From Eunapius fragilis (lineage: Eukaryota > Porifera > Demospongiae > Spongillida > Spongillidae), in contig OY811971.1 in NCBI GenBank assembly GCA_963681505.1, forward strand, positions 1,828,090-1,892,089: a stretch of 64,000 bases of DNA, written 5' to 3'. How positions within the stretch are numbered: position 1 is the stretch's first letter; the number at the start of each line of letters is the position of its first letter. The notes under the pieces are model-generated. The model searched no databases, was not told the origin of the DNA, and was given only the letters and a program-made list of their open reading frames with translations. Positions 55,164-64,000 of the stretch are shown in pieces. The position numbers were made by a program, and so were the translations under genes.

Positions 55164-58148
55164 GTTTTTGCGGATGCAGAAGATGGGTTAGGGCGGACTG
55201 GGGTGGTCAAGCATTCCATTGTTACTGGCGATAATCCACCTATCAAACAGCCATGTAGGCGTGTCCCTCCTACAAAGAGGGAGCACGTCAGGCAGTTGGT
55301 TCAAGACATGTTGAAGAAAGATGTCGTTCAACCGTCATCAAGCCCCTGGGCGTCACCGATAGTCGTAGTCCAGAAGAAGGATGGGTCCTACCGATTTTGC
55401 GTGGATTATCGCAAGATAAACACGATCACACGTAAGGATGCCTATCCCCTTCCCAGAATAGACGACACCATAGAAGCCTTGAGTGGCTCCCAGTGGTTTT
55501 CCACGTTGGATCTTCTATGGGGTTACTGGCAAGTCGAAATGAGCGAGGAGGATAGGGCCAAGACTGCTTTCTCTACTCATGAAGGTTTGTACGAATTTAA
55601 AGTGATGCCATTTGGACTATGCAACGCGCCCGCGACATTTCAACGGTTAATGGATTTAGTTCTTTCTGGCATCCAGTGGAGTAGTTGCCTTGTGTATATT
55701 GATGACATCGTTGTAGTGGGAAAAACAGTTCAAAATCACTTAGACAATTTGCAGTTAGTTTTGGACAGAATTAAGAGGGCGGGGCTGCGGTTAAAACCTT
55801 CTAAGTGTCATCTTTTTCAGAAGGAGATCCTTTACCTGGGACATAGGATCACGAGGGATGGTGTAGCCACAGATCCAGGCAAGATCGACGCGGTACGGAA
55901 ATGGGCTGTACCTCGAACGGTTCAGGAAGTTCAGACGTTCTTGGGGTACTATAGGAAGTTCGTCAATAATTTTGCGGCCACTGCAAAGCCATTGTACCGC
56001 CTTACGGAAAGAGGACGCGAGTTCAACTGGACTACAGAGTGTGAAGCAGCGTTTTTGGAGTTGAAGTCACGTTTAGTGTCGGCACCTATTCTGGCATTTC
56101 CAGATTTTACCAAAATGTTTATTCTTGACACAGATGCCAGTCAATCTGGAGTTGGTGCAGTGTTGTCACAATTACACGACGGACAGGAGCGAGTGGTGGC
56201 TTACGCTAGTCGAATACTCAGCAAAGCTGAAAGACAATACAGCGTCACAAGAAAAGAACTACTTGCAGTGGTAACATTTGCTAAACATTTCCGACACTAT
56301 CTCCTAGGCCGACATTTTGTCGTAAGGACAGATCATAGCTCCTTGCAGTGGCTTTATAACTTCAAGGAGCCCGTAGGTCAAACAGCGCGTTGGTTGGAGT
56401 CACTCCAGGAGTTCGATTTTGAAGTGATCCACAGAAGTGGACGGAATCACACTAATGCTGATGCACTGTCACGGTGTGATACCACCGGAGAGGATGAAGT
56501 CAAAAGCCACAATGTGGATGCTGTGACGGTGTCAAAGGATCCAGTGCACTTCGGAAATATGCATGAGCTGCAGGAGAAGGATGAGGCTATTGGCCCCGTG
56601 CTGCGAGCCATGCATTCAGGTACGAGGGTGAGACCCGCAGACATTCAAGGAAGAAGTCGAGAATGCTGCCAGCTGGCAGAACAATGGGACCAACTGAAAA
56701 TAGTGGACGGAATACTGCACCGACGACATGAAGACGCAAACGGGAGGAGCCATCTCCAGGTAGTAGCACCAAAAGTGAGTCGTTCTGATATAATGCATCA
56801 CTTGCATGATGGAATTGCTGGAGGCCATTTGGGTGAAGCTAAAACGTTGAGCCGACTGCGGGAACGGTTCTATTGGCCGGGGCACGCTAGTGATGTACGT
56901 ATGTGGTGCAAAACATGTTCGCATTGTGCAGCACGAAAGAATCCGACCCATACACGGAGAGCACCTCTTCAGAGCATGTTAGCCGGGTACCCCATGCAGA
57001 TAGTGGCAGTGGACATTGTCGGACCGTTCCCATCGGGTGAGAGTGGAAATACGTATGTATTGGTGGCCTCCGACTATTTTTCTAGATGGGTAGAAGCCTA
57101 CGGTATTCCGAATCAAGAAGCTGTAACCGTCGCAACAAAACTGGTGGATGAATTATTTTGCCGATTTTCAATACCCGAACAGATTCATTCGGATCAGGGT
57201 CGGCAATTTGAATCTAACCTCGTGCAGGAGATTTGTAAGCTGCTTCATGTCAACAAAACTCGTACAACACCGTATCATCCCCAGTCAGACGGCCTAGTAG
57301 AGCGATTCAATCGCACGTTGATTAGCATGTTGGCGACAACAGTGCACGAACTATCCGTAGAGTGGGATAAATGTCTCAAGAAAGTGTGCATGGCTTATAA
57401 TACATCTGTTCACCCCTCAACAGGTTTTACCCCGTTTTTTCTGATGTTCGGGCGACAAGCGAAGCTCCCACTGGACATCATCTATGGCTCTACTCCAACT
57501 GAACCTCAGCCAGTCCACGAGTATGCAAAGAATCTGAAAAGGAGTTTGGAAGATGCCTACTCTAGAGTCAGAGAGCACCTTGGCACTACCGTTGAGAGGC
57601 AGAAGGAGGTCTATGAGTCGAAAGTACACGGGAAACCGTTTGAGATTGGGGACTTGGTGTGGTTGCACAACCCGGTTGTGGGTCGAGGAATGGCAAGAAA
57701 ACTGCACTGTCCGTGGAGTGGACCGTTTAAAATCATCAAGAAGTTATCATCGGTGGTGTACAGGATACAAGACACAAGAAGAGCTCGGAAGAATCGGAAA
57801 GTCGTGCATTTTGACCGATTGAAGCCATGCCCAGAAAATACTCGACTGGATGATTCTCGCCCAGAAATTCGGAGCCAGACAGAACCTGGAGTTTCCGACG
57901 TTCTCCAAAAGAACAGATTTCCTGGACATCAGTTGCAGTTAATGGATGACGATGGCGCAGAGAGTGAACCAGAGAATGCTGAACTGGATCATAGAGTCGT
58001 AGCGCCGATGCCGAGAGAACAACAGATTGAACCCGACAATCTACCAGCGGACCCTGATGCAGGTGAAGGCCACGGCCAGCCAGAGCCAAGGTACCCAACG
58101 AGAGATCGAAGACCTCCAAGCTACTATGGAAGATCTCCATATTCCTAA
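55152..58148 (+). CDS. pol: Ty3/gypsy Pol: RT, RNase H, integrase
   Basis: An uninterrupted 998-codon frame that opens at a GTG near the deletion junction, so the real start is lost. Reverse transcriptase: FCVDY (82-86), STLD (117-120), YIDD (182-185). RNase H: D326 in ILDTDAS, E369 in RKELLAV, D394 in RTDHSSL. Integrase: zinc motif H552/H559/C589/C592 and a D621, D681, E717 triad with 35 residues between the last two. A GPF module lies near the end (SGPFKIIKK). The absence of any stop in ~3 kb, with gag and protease gone, indicates a very recent insertion or deletion. It could only move with proteins from another copy. Confidence 0.93.
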   Translation: MYADVFADAEDGLGRTGVVKHSIVTGDNPPIKQPCRRVPPTKREHVRQLVQDMLKKDVVQPSSSPWASPIVVVQKKDGSYRFCVDYRKINTITRKDAYPLPRIDDTIEALSGSQWFSTLDLLWGYWQVEMSEEDRAKTAFSTHEGLYEFKVMPFGLCNAPATFQRLMDLVLSGIQWSSCLVYIDDIVVVGKTVQNHLDNLQLVLDRIKRAGLRLKPSKCHLFQKEILYLGHRITRDGVATDPGKIDAVRKWAVPRTVQEVQTFLGYYRKFVNNFAATAKPLYRLTERGREFNWTTECEAAFLELKSRLVSAPILAFPDFTKMFILDTDASQSGVGAVLSQLHDGQERVVAYASRILSKAERQYSVTRKELLAVVTFAKHFRHYLLGRHFVVRTDHSSLQWLYNFKEPVGQTARWLESLQEFDFEVIHRSGRNHTNADALSRCDTTGEDEVKSHNVDAVTVSKDPVHFGNMHELQEKDEAIGPVLRAMHSGTRVRPADIQGRSRECCQLAEQWDQLKIVDGILHRRHEDANGRSHLQVVAPKVSRSDIMHHLHDGIAGGHLGEAKTLSRLRERFYWPGHASDVRMWCKTCSHCAARKNPTHTRRAPLQSMLAGYPMQIVAVDIVGPFPSGESGNTYVLVASDYFSRWVEAYGIPNQEAVTVATKLVDELFCRFSIPEQIHSDQGRQFESNLVQEICKLLHVNKTRTTPYHPQSDGLVERFNRTLISMLATTVHELSVEWDKCLKKVCMAYNTSVHPSTGFTPFFLMFGRQAKLPLDIIYGSTPTEPQPVHEYAKNLKRSLEDAYSRVREHLGTTVERQKEVYESKVHGKPFEIGDLVWLHNPVVGRGMARKLHCPWSGPFKIIKKLSSVVYRIQDTRRARKNRKVVHFDRLKPCPENTRLDDSRPEIRSQTEPGVSDVLQKNRFPGHQLQLMDDDGAESEPENAELDHRVVAPMPREQQIEPDNLPADPDAGEGHGQPEPRYPTRDRRPPSYYGRSPYS

Positions 58149-58181
58149 CTCGGGACGAGTTCTTACGAAGAGGGGGGGTGA

Positions 58182-58310
58182 TGTAACGAGACGCTGACAG
58201 ATCATAAATTGTGTGTATACCTTATACGCATGCGCTAAAATTAATGACATATAAAAATGCGTGTATGCTGATACCAATCACTTCTTTGCTGCAGTCAGGT
58301 GGTCATTACA
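58182..58310 (+). repeat. 3' LTR, 129 bp
   Basis: Starts TGTAACGAGACGC and ends GTCATTACA. The polypurine tract is immediately upstream. It is unusually short for a Ty3/gypsy LTR. Confidence 0.93.
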
Positions 58311-58584
58311 CATGCAACAGATTTGCCCGTCAATTACATCATAATCGGTTCTGTAATTGGAGGAGTTGTGCTCTTGACAGTGATCTGTGTCTTATGCATT
58401 GGCATTACGTGAGTTAAACAAAAGAAATTAATTGAATAGAACATGTAATGAAGATACCATCATCCATGAATACATTAACTTGGTTGTTTTGAAGCTATAT
58501 AATGCTGCGGCAGAACACGATTGTGCAAAATTAAAGTTATAATTCCAATTAAATGCCGCGGTGTCTGATTGGGACGACAAATAC

Positions 58585-58616
58585 GAATACCCCCCCCCCC
58601 CCCCCCCCCCCCCTTG
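58585..58616. repeat. Poly-C tract in the duplicate intron
   Basis: About 24 consecutive C, versus about 12 at the matching place in the parent copy (42595-42609). This shows tract-length drift since duplication. Confidence 0.9.
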
Positions 58617-59561
58617 CACACACACAAAAACAGCAGCACCGCCGTAACGACATTCCCTGGCATCGCCAGGTTTTTGGATTGCAATCATCCAATGTCCGAT
58701 TGTGTGCAACCTTCAAACCGCCCTTGCAACAGTGCGGGTATTTCTATGGCTAGTATCCAAATCTTCGACGCAAGAGTTATTTGTCCCAAATAGACGCCGC
58801 AGCGTTTAATGGTATTTAAAACTAACGGCGAGCGAAGCGGGATTAGCTCGAGCCTTAAATCTCCGGCGAGCAGCCGGCGAATGTTGGCCAACGCCGAGAG
58901 AGGATCATTATTGTCATCATTCTGCTAATATATGCAATGATTAAACAACATATGTCAGTAAATTACTTTTTACTAAATGTTTGTGCAAATAATAAATGAT
59001 ACAAGTACTATTAGCATCAAACAACGCATTGACTTATTCAACATATTCATATTGCATGGGGTGATGTAGAAAAATGATGCTTACTTTACCTAACTTGCTA
59101 GCTACTGGTGCAGATCTTGGCCAGATGGCTGTTACATGAGCCTACTGTACAGGTCATTATTATGTATACAACCATATTTCCTGCTTACTGGAGTTGTCAT
59201 CACATAATTGCATTCGTCACATGTACTCTTTTTTGCCTACTGTTTGGTGAATTTGAAATGTTGCAGATATACATGTACAGTGGTAGCCAAGAAAAGGAAC
59301 AAAGCTGCTAATAAAAACGAGACCAGTGGAAAGAACGAATTTGTGATGCAGATTGTGAATTCAAACGTGGAGGAAAGTATGTACACGTTAGTTAAGGGCT
59401 TGAATCTTCACATATTTATTATCGGTACGTATAGATTGACTTTAGGTGCGAAATAATTTAAATTGAGCCAAATCTCTTAGTGATTCTGAAGCGTATCATA
59501 GCCTTTTGAGAATGCAAGGTCTATATTGGGAGGGGGTTAGCGGCGTTCCTATGAAGTTGTT

Positions 59562-59603
<42 letters not shown>

Positions 59604-60180
59604 CACACACACGTGCTAATGTGTGTAATGCGTGATGCTGTGCATGATCTGGTGCCTACCGTATCTTTTTTTAAACACATCATAGATGCAGAAACAGAAG
59701 TCAAAGTATTTGTGGCTGAATAAGCGGAACTTTTCTATTCTTAGTGACTTTAATGATTAGTGATATTGTTCTGTATCAAAGTACATTTTCTGTATGGACG
59801 TAAGCTGTACTATAGTTTAGTTTTTAAGTTGTACTTTCAGTGGATTGCAAGCTGTACTATTTTGTCGAATTGTTCATGCAGTTACTCATGCATTGTGATT
59901 ATATAGATGTAGGTTTGCGTGCATATTTTAGTGTATTTTACAAATGGAACTGAACGGAACGCAGGACTACAACACAAAACGATGCTCTATAAATATCCAC
60001 AAGCGTCTCACGTGTTCTCACGTACATATTGTACTTGACGTTGGTCGTGTTCCATATAATCACGATGATGTATCTTAGTTTTACGCTTTCTAACTTTGAA
60101 AGTTTCATCATAAATTTATAGCTGCTTGGTGCCTCAAGTGAAAATAATTTCACCCTTCCATCTGTAAACATACCTATTGG

Positions 60181-60810
60181 CAACCAAAAGCAGACTAGAA
60201 ATGAAGCAGCTTTTAAACGACAAGTTGCTGTATACGCTCACCCGCTGAATGAATCGCTCGTTTTACCTTCTAGTTGGGCGTTGCCCGACCTTATATGGCT
60301 CCACCACGGCTCTCCCCTAGCTTAGCCGCATGATACGCCGTGCACTACATCTCACGGCTCTGACTTACTGTTATAGGTTGTAAACCTATAAATGGCCACG
60401 CAATGAAAGAGTTTGACCGAATCGACAGGGACACGGTTTTAACATGATGTTGTGGTGCGCGCGTATAACCTTCATATTCCGGTTAGCTGACCGTCAGCGA
60501 GTTGTTACAATCGGTCGACACGGCAACACTAGTCTGGTAACGCGCCTACGCAGAGGTGACTAATCTGACATTAATAATCCGCTACTGAAGTTCAATTTAG
60601 CCGTATATGGGTGACATAAAATAAAACTAAACGATGAAGAATTTAATTTCCACCATATAGATAATAGAATAAAGGATTGGAAACGGTAGTAGATTATACG
60701 GGATTCATTCGCATTTCACGATTCCGTAACTTATGTACCCTGGCTAGGACAATTTTGATATCATTGCCGAGAAAATAGTCGTACATTTAAGAAACTTCAG
60801 CCCGATCCGG
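60181..60810. other. No gene recognised
   Basis: Beyond the duplication edge. A block near 60660-60725 (gaataaaggattggaaacgg, catttcacg) resembles subterminal sequence of the 11750-13630 transposon. Otherwise nothing. Confidence 0.4.
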
Positions 60811-61340
60811 CTATCCAAAAGGTAAAAATACGTTTGGCAATAAGAAGAGGCATTCAATACAGATGGCAATGATCATCATGACAACTAGAAGGAACACAAA
60901 CTCCACTACAAGTGAGCCAGCAAGTACTAAAATGGATAGAATGTTTAAGGTACCAACATATTGAAATGTATACGTTTGTAATACTGCTCCTTACCAGGGA
61001 TGATGGTGGGTGAGTCACCTGGGACAACAGTTATAAATGTGATTACCTCACCACTGTACAATTGCCCCAGGGTGGTCACCATGGCAAGCCACACCTAACT
61101 GGTACACTTAATTAATATTGAGTTAGTTATGTCACCCCATGTGGTGGTTGGTGGAAAGGTCGGATGTACCCACTCAACACACTCCTTGATGTGTAACGAT
61201 AATGTACAGTGTACCCTGTAAGGATGCCATCTTGAGGGAGCCACTGGACAGCCAGCCAGGACACTCTGACAGATGTTGTGTTGGTGGCTACTACCACCAC
61301 TCCTGTCACATTGACTGACACAGCGATTCGATTGCCCTGC
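60811..61340 (-). pseudogene. FN3-transmembrane gene end, minus strand
   Basis: Three pieces on the minus strand. 61340 to about 61140: an FN3 domain start (VVVVATNTTSVRVSWLAVQW, LPQDGILTGYTVHYRYTS). 61094-60995: FN3 end (VWLAMVTTLGQLYSGEVITF, ITVVPG) with acceptor ccagttag and donor gtaagg. 60926-60811: a membrane helix (FVFLLVVMMIIAICIECLF) and TAG stop; the phase fits exon two. The join between the first and second pieces fails in frame, so either an unusual splice or a frameshift is present. It looks like the 3' end of an FN3-repeat surface protein, 5' end missing. Confidence 0.6.
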
Positions 61341-61369
61341 CGCGGGCCCGTAACGTCACGTAAAATCAT

Positions 61370-63035
61370 TTGTAACCCTGACGTTACGGATTACGTTGTC
61401 ATCAGGCTTACGTACCCCGCGTTCGGACCGATTACTCACGGGAATAGGATTACGGTCGTAATCTTCATCCGTGTGTTTGCGCGTGAGTACGTGAGCAACA
61501 TCCGCAAGACTACGTTATTACACCGTGATTTCATCCCCGTCCCCACGATAATGACTCGTTCCCAGTAGTAACATGCATTAATAAATTATCCAACAACTTC
61601 TTTCAAATAAAATTTAATAACCTTTTACATATGCATGTACAGAGGGGAATATAGCAATATTACAAGTAGAGCCAATTGAAGAGATCATGGCAGAAGCCTC
61701 TTCCACCCAGGCTACATATGCCTAGCCAAATAGAGCACTAATAAAACACACGCATGCTGAACTATCTGCTCTACCTGGTATAATGAATACTCCTTCATGA
61801 TGTGCTTGATCCCGCCGCCTGCATGCATGCAGCTAGAGAGGCCTTAACTTTTGTATAAGCAGGGATCGCTTGGCACGCCTAGCTGAATCGTCACCTATTA
61901 GGGTCGATACAGGGTTAAATTTTAAAATTCACCAACAGCACTACCTTTTATACAAACCTCCTCTTTATCGATGTTCTTCTATTCAATCCTGCTAAGAGAC
62001 GCTAGGTGTGAAAGAAAAAGCAATCCACCGCAGAGGGGCGCTGTAAAAATCTGCCTATGAAGAAGCCGCTAACCTTCACGGATCAGTGTAGTTTTCCTCA
62101 ACTGGGGTGACACAACTGTAGGCAACCGATTGACCTGCAAGGCATATGACACGCGGGGTAAAACAAAAAACCTCATCGTGTTGGTGTCATACTTTGTTTG
62201 ACTTGTTTGTTTCAGAGCCTTACTAGAAAACACATACCTATATCGAGCGCAATATTTATTAGTACGCAGCGCAACATGCACCCTTTAAACGAAGTGTGCC
62301 ACTTACCAGTACGTCGTAGAATGAATGGCTACCTGCAGCAAACGTACGCGTGTAAAACGTGCTCCTCCTGAGGGCTGCAAAAAATGTAAAAAGGCAGAAT
62401 ACGTACGATGGGTTTTCTATCTCACCATAGTTTTGTATAGAACACGGGATTAACGAAACATGTCTCGAAAGTCAAACAGCCATTTTGCCAAAAAGGTCAT
62501 CTACTGGCGGAAACGAAAATATAATCACCAGGGCACTTTGTGAGCATTTAGAACAATTAGAGGATATTGAATGGGCGTTACGTACATTTGAGTCTGAGTA
62601 CGAGGCCCATTTTGGTTTGCGATGCCCGTAAACATTGGTTACGTGAACACCCCGTTGGTCTCATAAAATACGTGATACGTAGTCATATGCAATCAGACGC
62701 CTGAATTGCTGTGTGAAGGGTACAACATTAAAGCATCACGCAAGTGTATTCCGAACAAAAGCAACAATGGTATAGGAAGCACAGGGGCTGTGGGAGCAAT
62801 TGCCCCCGGCCTTTCTTTGGGTTTTTGTCCTGACTATCCCATTGGTGGAGTAGGTCACCTGGTCACCCCATTGGGGGTGGGTGGAGGTAGCCATGTGAGT
62901 GTGATGGTTGTAAAAGTGTTGTCGTAGGCTTTTTGATCACTCACTGGATCAGGTGCTCATGTGAAGAGAATAAATTACCTCTTCAATATTCCTCCACGTG
63001 GCTATGAAACTTGACTTCTTTTTTTATCTCAACAG
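61370..63035. other. No gene recognised
   Basis: 61330-61560 is CpG-rich with repeated cgtaa/ttacg steps. The rest is AT-rich with short frames only. No exon with a domain was found on either strand. Confidence 0.4.
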
Positions 63036-63185
63036 TATAATTGAAATTATTACAGTGTCTCCAAAAGGAATGACACAATTGTCCATTCTATCTGGCAGCA
63101 GTTTCAACGTAACACTGAATTGGAGAGCTAATAACTCAAAATATGGAGCGAATGTTCTCTGCTATGCTGCTGTTGACAATCTTGG
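63036..63185 (+). pseudogene. Copy of exon 6 of the MUC4-like gene
   Basis: Homologous to 10391-10549 ([29 protein letters not shown] in the parent), with a 9 bp deletion. The donor gtgagt is mutated to ttgagt, so it could not splice as in the parent. Its acceptor (ctcaacag) is intact. Confidence 0.88.
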
Positions 63186-63300
63186 TTGAGTTGAACTGAT
63201 AATGGCATGTATACAGCATAATACAAAAACCATATTAGAAACCAAAAAGTTACACTAGACATTTTGATATCATGACTAAATAAATTGCTGCTTGCATACC

Positions 63301-63900
63301 ATGCTGCCAATACTGCTTTGGGTTGTAATATTGTAGCTCCATGTAACATCGGGCAACACTGGAACATACAAATTATCTGGCAATGTACCAATGATGCGTG
63401 GAAGGTCACTACAAAGGGACTTGTGCTTCTGCATACATCAACAATGAACTGCAGGGAAATGCTGCTGAGGGGAACATTTGATGTCGGAGATACAAAATCT
63501 TCTCTCGGGATGGCGATTCCATATTTTCCAACGCCAGTTGTCCAGTGTGCACTACATTGAAGTTTATCCACACCATTACTGCACCATGCTAACAAAATAT
63601 TACATTAATGATGCTTCCTGATATCTGTTGACAGTAGCTACCACATTCACGTTGTACAGCTTTTGCCCAGCCCGTCTGCATCTAACAGAATCCCCATCAG
63701 AATCATCAACTTCTAAGTGTTAAAGTGTCATGATGCTGAATTACATCAATATTTTATCACACCTAGAATTTTGATGGTACTACCACAGCCATCAATGCAG
63801 TCATATAATGGGTGAAGTGTTTTTGATAGATTTCAATATAATCCTTAGTCCTCATGAACCAGCTTCAATATCATTAACCCAAGCAGAGCTCTGAGACCTA
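63301..63900 (-). pseudogene. Inverted copies of exons 5, 4 and 3
   Basis: The minus strand carries, in reverse order, exon 5 (63551-63301), exon 4 (about 63711-63604) and a decayed exon 3 (about 63898-63767) of the MUC4-like gene. Exon 5 has a 2 bp insertion (tccctttgtagtg for tccttgtagtg) that breaks the frame, and exon 3 has a deletion and stops. Exon 6 next to it is on the plus strand, so an inversion breakpoint lies between 63186 and 63300. It may run beyond the window edge. Confidence 0.85.
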
Positions 63901-64000
63901 TTTGAAGCATACACAGTCAAGCGATACTACTGCAAATACTATAACAACCTTTATTGTGTATAAACTGTAATTTATAGAGATTACATACCATTAACTGCAA

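Larger units (their letters stand above)
55073..58310 (+). mobile_element. Ty3/gypsy LTR retrotransposon, 5'-deleted
   Basis: The ends are TGTAACGAG and CATTACA. Host sequence catg is duplicated (55069-55072, 58311-58314), and the parent exon at 42300 shows the empty site. The 3' LTR is 58182-58310 (129 bp), preceded by a polypurine tract (agagggggggtga). Only the first 91 bp of the 5' LTR remain (55073-55163), matching the 3' LTR exactly. A deletion then runs from mid-LTR past PBS, gag and protease into pol. It sits in the transmembrane exon of the duplicate pseudogene, same orientation. Confidence 0.95.
52735..60180 (+). pseudogene. Tandem duplicate of MUC4-like 3' third
   Basis: From about 52731 to 60180 the sequence is collinear with 39946-44241, including introns, exons 22-34 and the 3' flank, apart from the LTR element at 55073-58310. 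Exon 22' is 52812-53165, 23' 53224-53379, 24' 53429-53548, 25' 53601-53720, 26' 53780-53899. Decay is clear: an in-frame TGA at 53286-53288 in exon 23' (where the parent has CFSGVQC), and loss of cysteines (CSIRPDYQ for [13 protein letters not shown] for STCFC). It lacks signal peptide, NIDO, AMOP and VWD, so it could not make the parent protein even without the stop. Confidence 0.93.

Noticed and set aside
61278..61568. 96-codon plus-strand frame in CpG-rich DNA
   Set aside because: It overlaps the FN3 domain on the other strand at its start, and the remainder is a cgtaa-rich low-complexity stretch with no recognised domain.

Overview
This window looks like nuclear DNA of an early-branching animal, most likely a demosponge. 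That is inferred from gene content: a NIDO-AMOP-VWD-EGF transmembrane gene with class 1-1 EGF exons, a ROC/COR-Death fragment, a THAP domain and hAT, MULE-like and Ty3/gypsy elements, together with many poly-G/C runs and short exons with GT-AG introns. No species can be named from the sequence alone.

The centrepiece is one plus-strand gene that I could thread through 34 exons from 7799 to 43787. Every junction has GT/AG and a matching phase. The exon lengths sum to 6,744 nt, which is exactly 2,247 codons plus a stop. The product runs: signal peptide, a secreted N-terminal module, an EGF-like exon, two FN3 domains, a Cys-rich exon, a long extracellular module, NIDO, AMOP, VWD with an intact GDPH motif, a novel module, about six EGF-like repeats, a juxtamembrane domain, one membrane helix and a short tail. 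The NIDO-AMOP-VWD-EGF-TM order is that of vertebrate MUC4.

Two introns of this gene (10550-21190 and 23181-35204) are transposon graveyards with several nesting levels, and many insertions can be dated by target-site duplications (TSDs). The first holds a 1.9 kb inverted-repeat element (7 bp TSD) containing a BED-finger hAT element (8 bp TSD), and a broken Helitron-type ORF split by a 2.7 kb MULE-like element (9 bp TSD) that itself contains a small CAG/CTG element (5 bp TSD). The second is largely one candidate two-gene DNA transposon (24.4-34.2 kb, ~300-350 bp inverted ends). It carries a THAP gene with a ~94-copy 21 bp coding minisatellite, and a convergent DDE-type transposase broken by a hAT (with another hAT inside), a palindromic MITE and a 5 bp-TSD element.

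Downstream (44.4-47.5 kb) is a repeat block: foldback MITEs, a hAT inserted in one of them, palindromes with 9 bp TSDs, and a 746 bp element of the same family carrying a RecQ-helicase fragment. Next come a 5'-incomplete ROC/COR-Death gene (47.7-49.6 kb) and a 37 bp minisatellite (49.9-51.2 kb). From 52.7 to 60.2 kb lies a decaying tandem duplicate of the 3' third of the MUC4-like gene, whose transmembrane exon is interrupted by a young Ty3/gypsy element with 129 bp LTRs. A minus-strand FN3-transmembrane fragment (60.8-61.3 kb) and a scrambled copy of 5' exons of the MUC4-like gene (63.0-63.9 kb) close the window. The picture is a cell-surface gene family evolving by partial duplication, with its large introns absorbing transposons.
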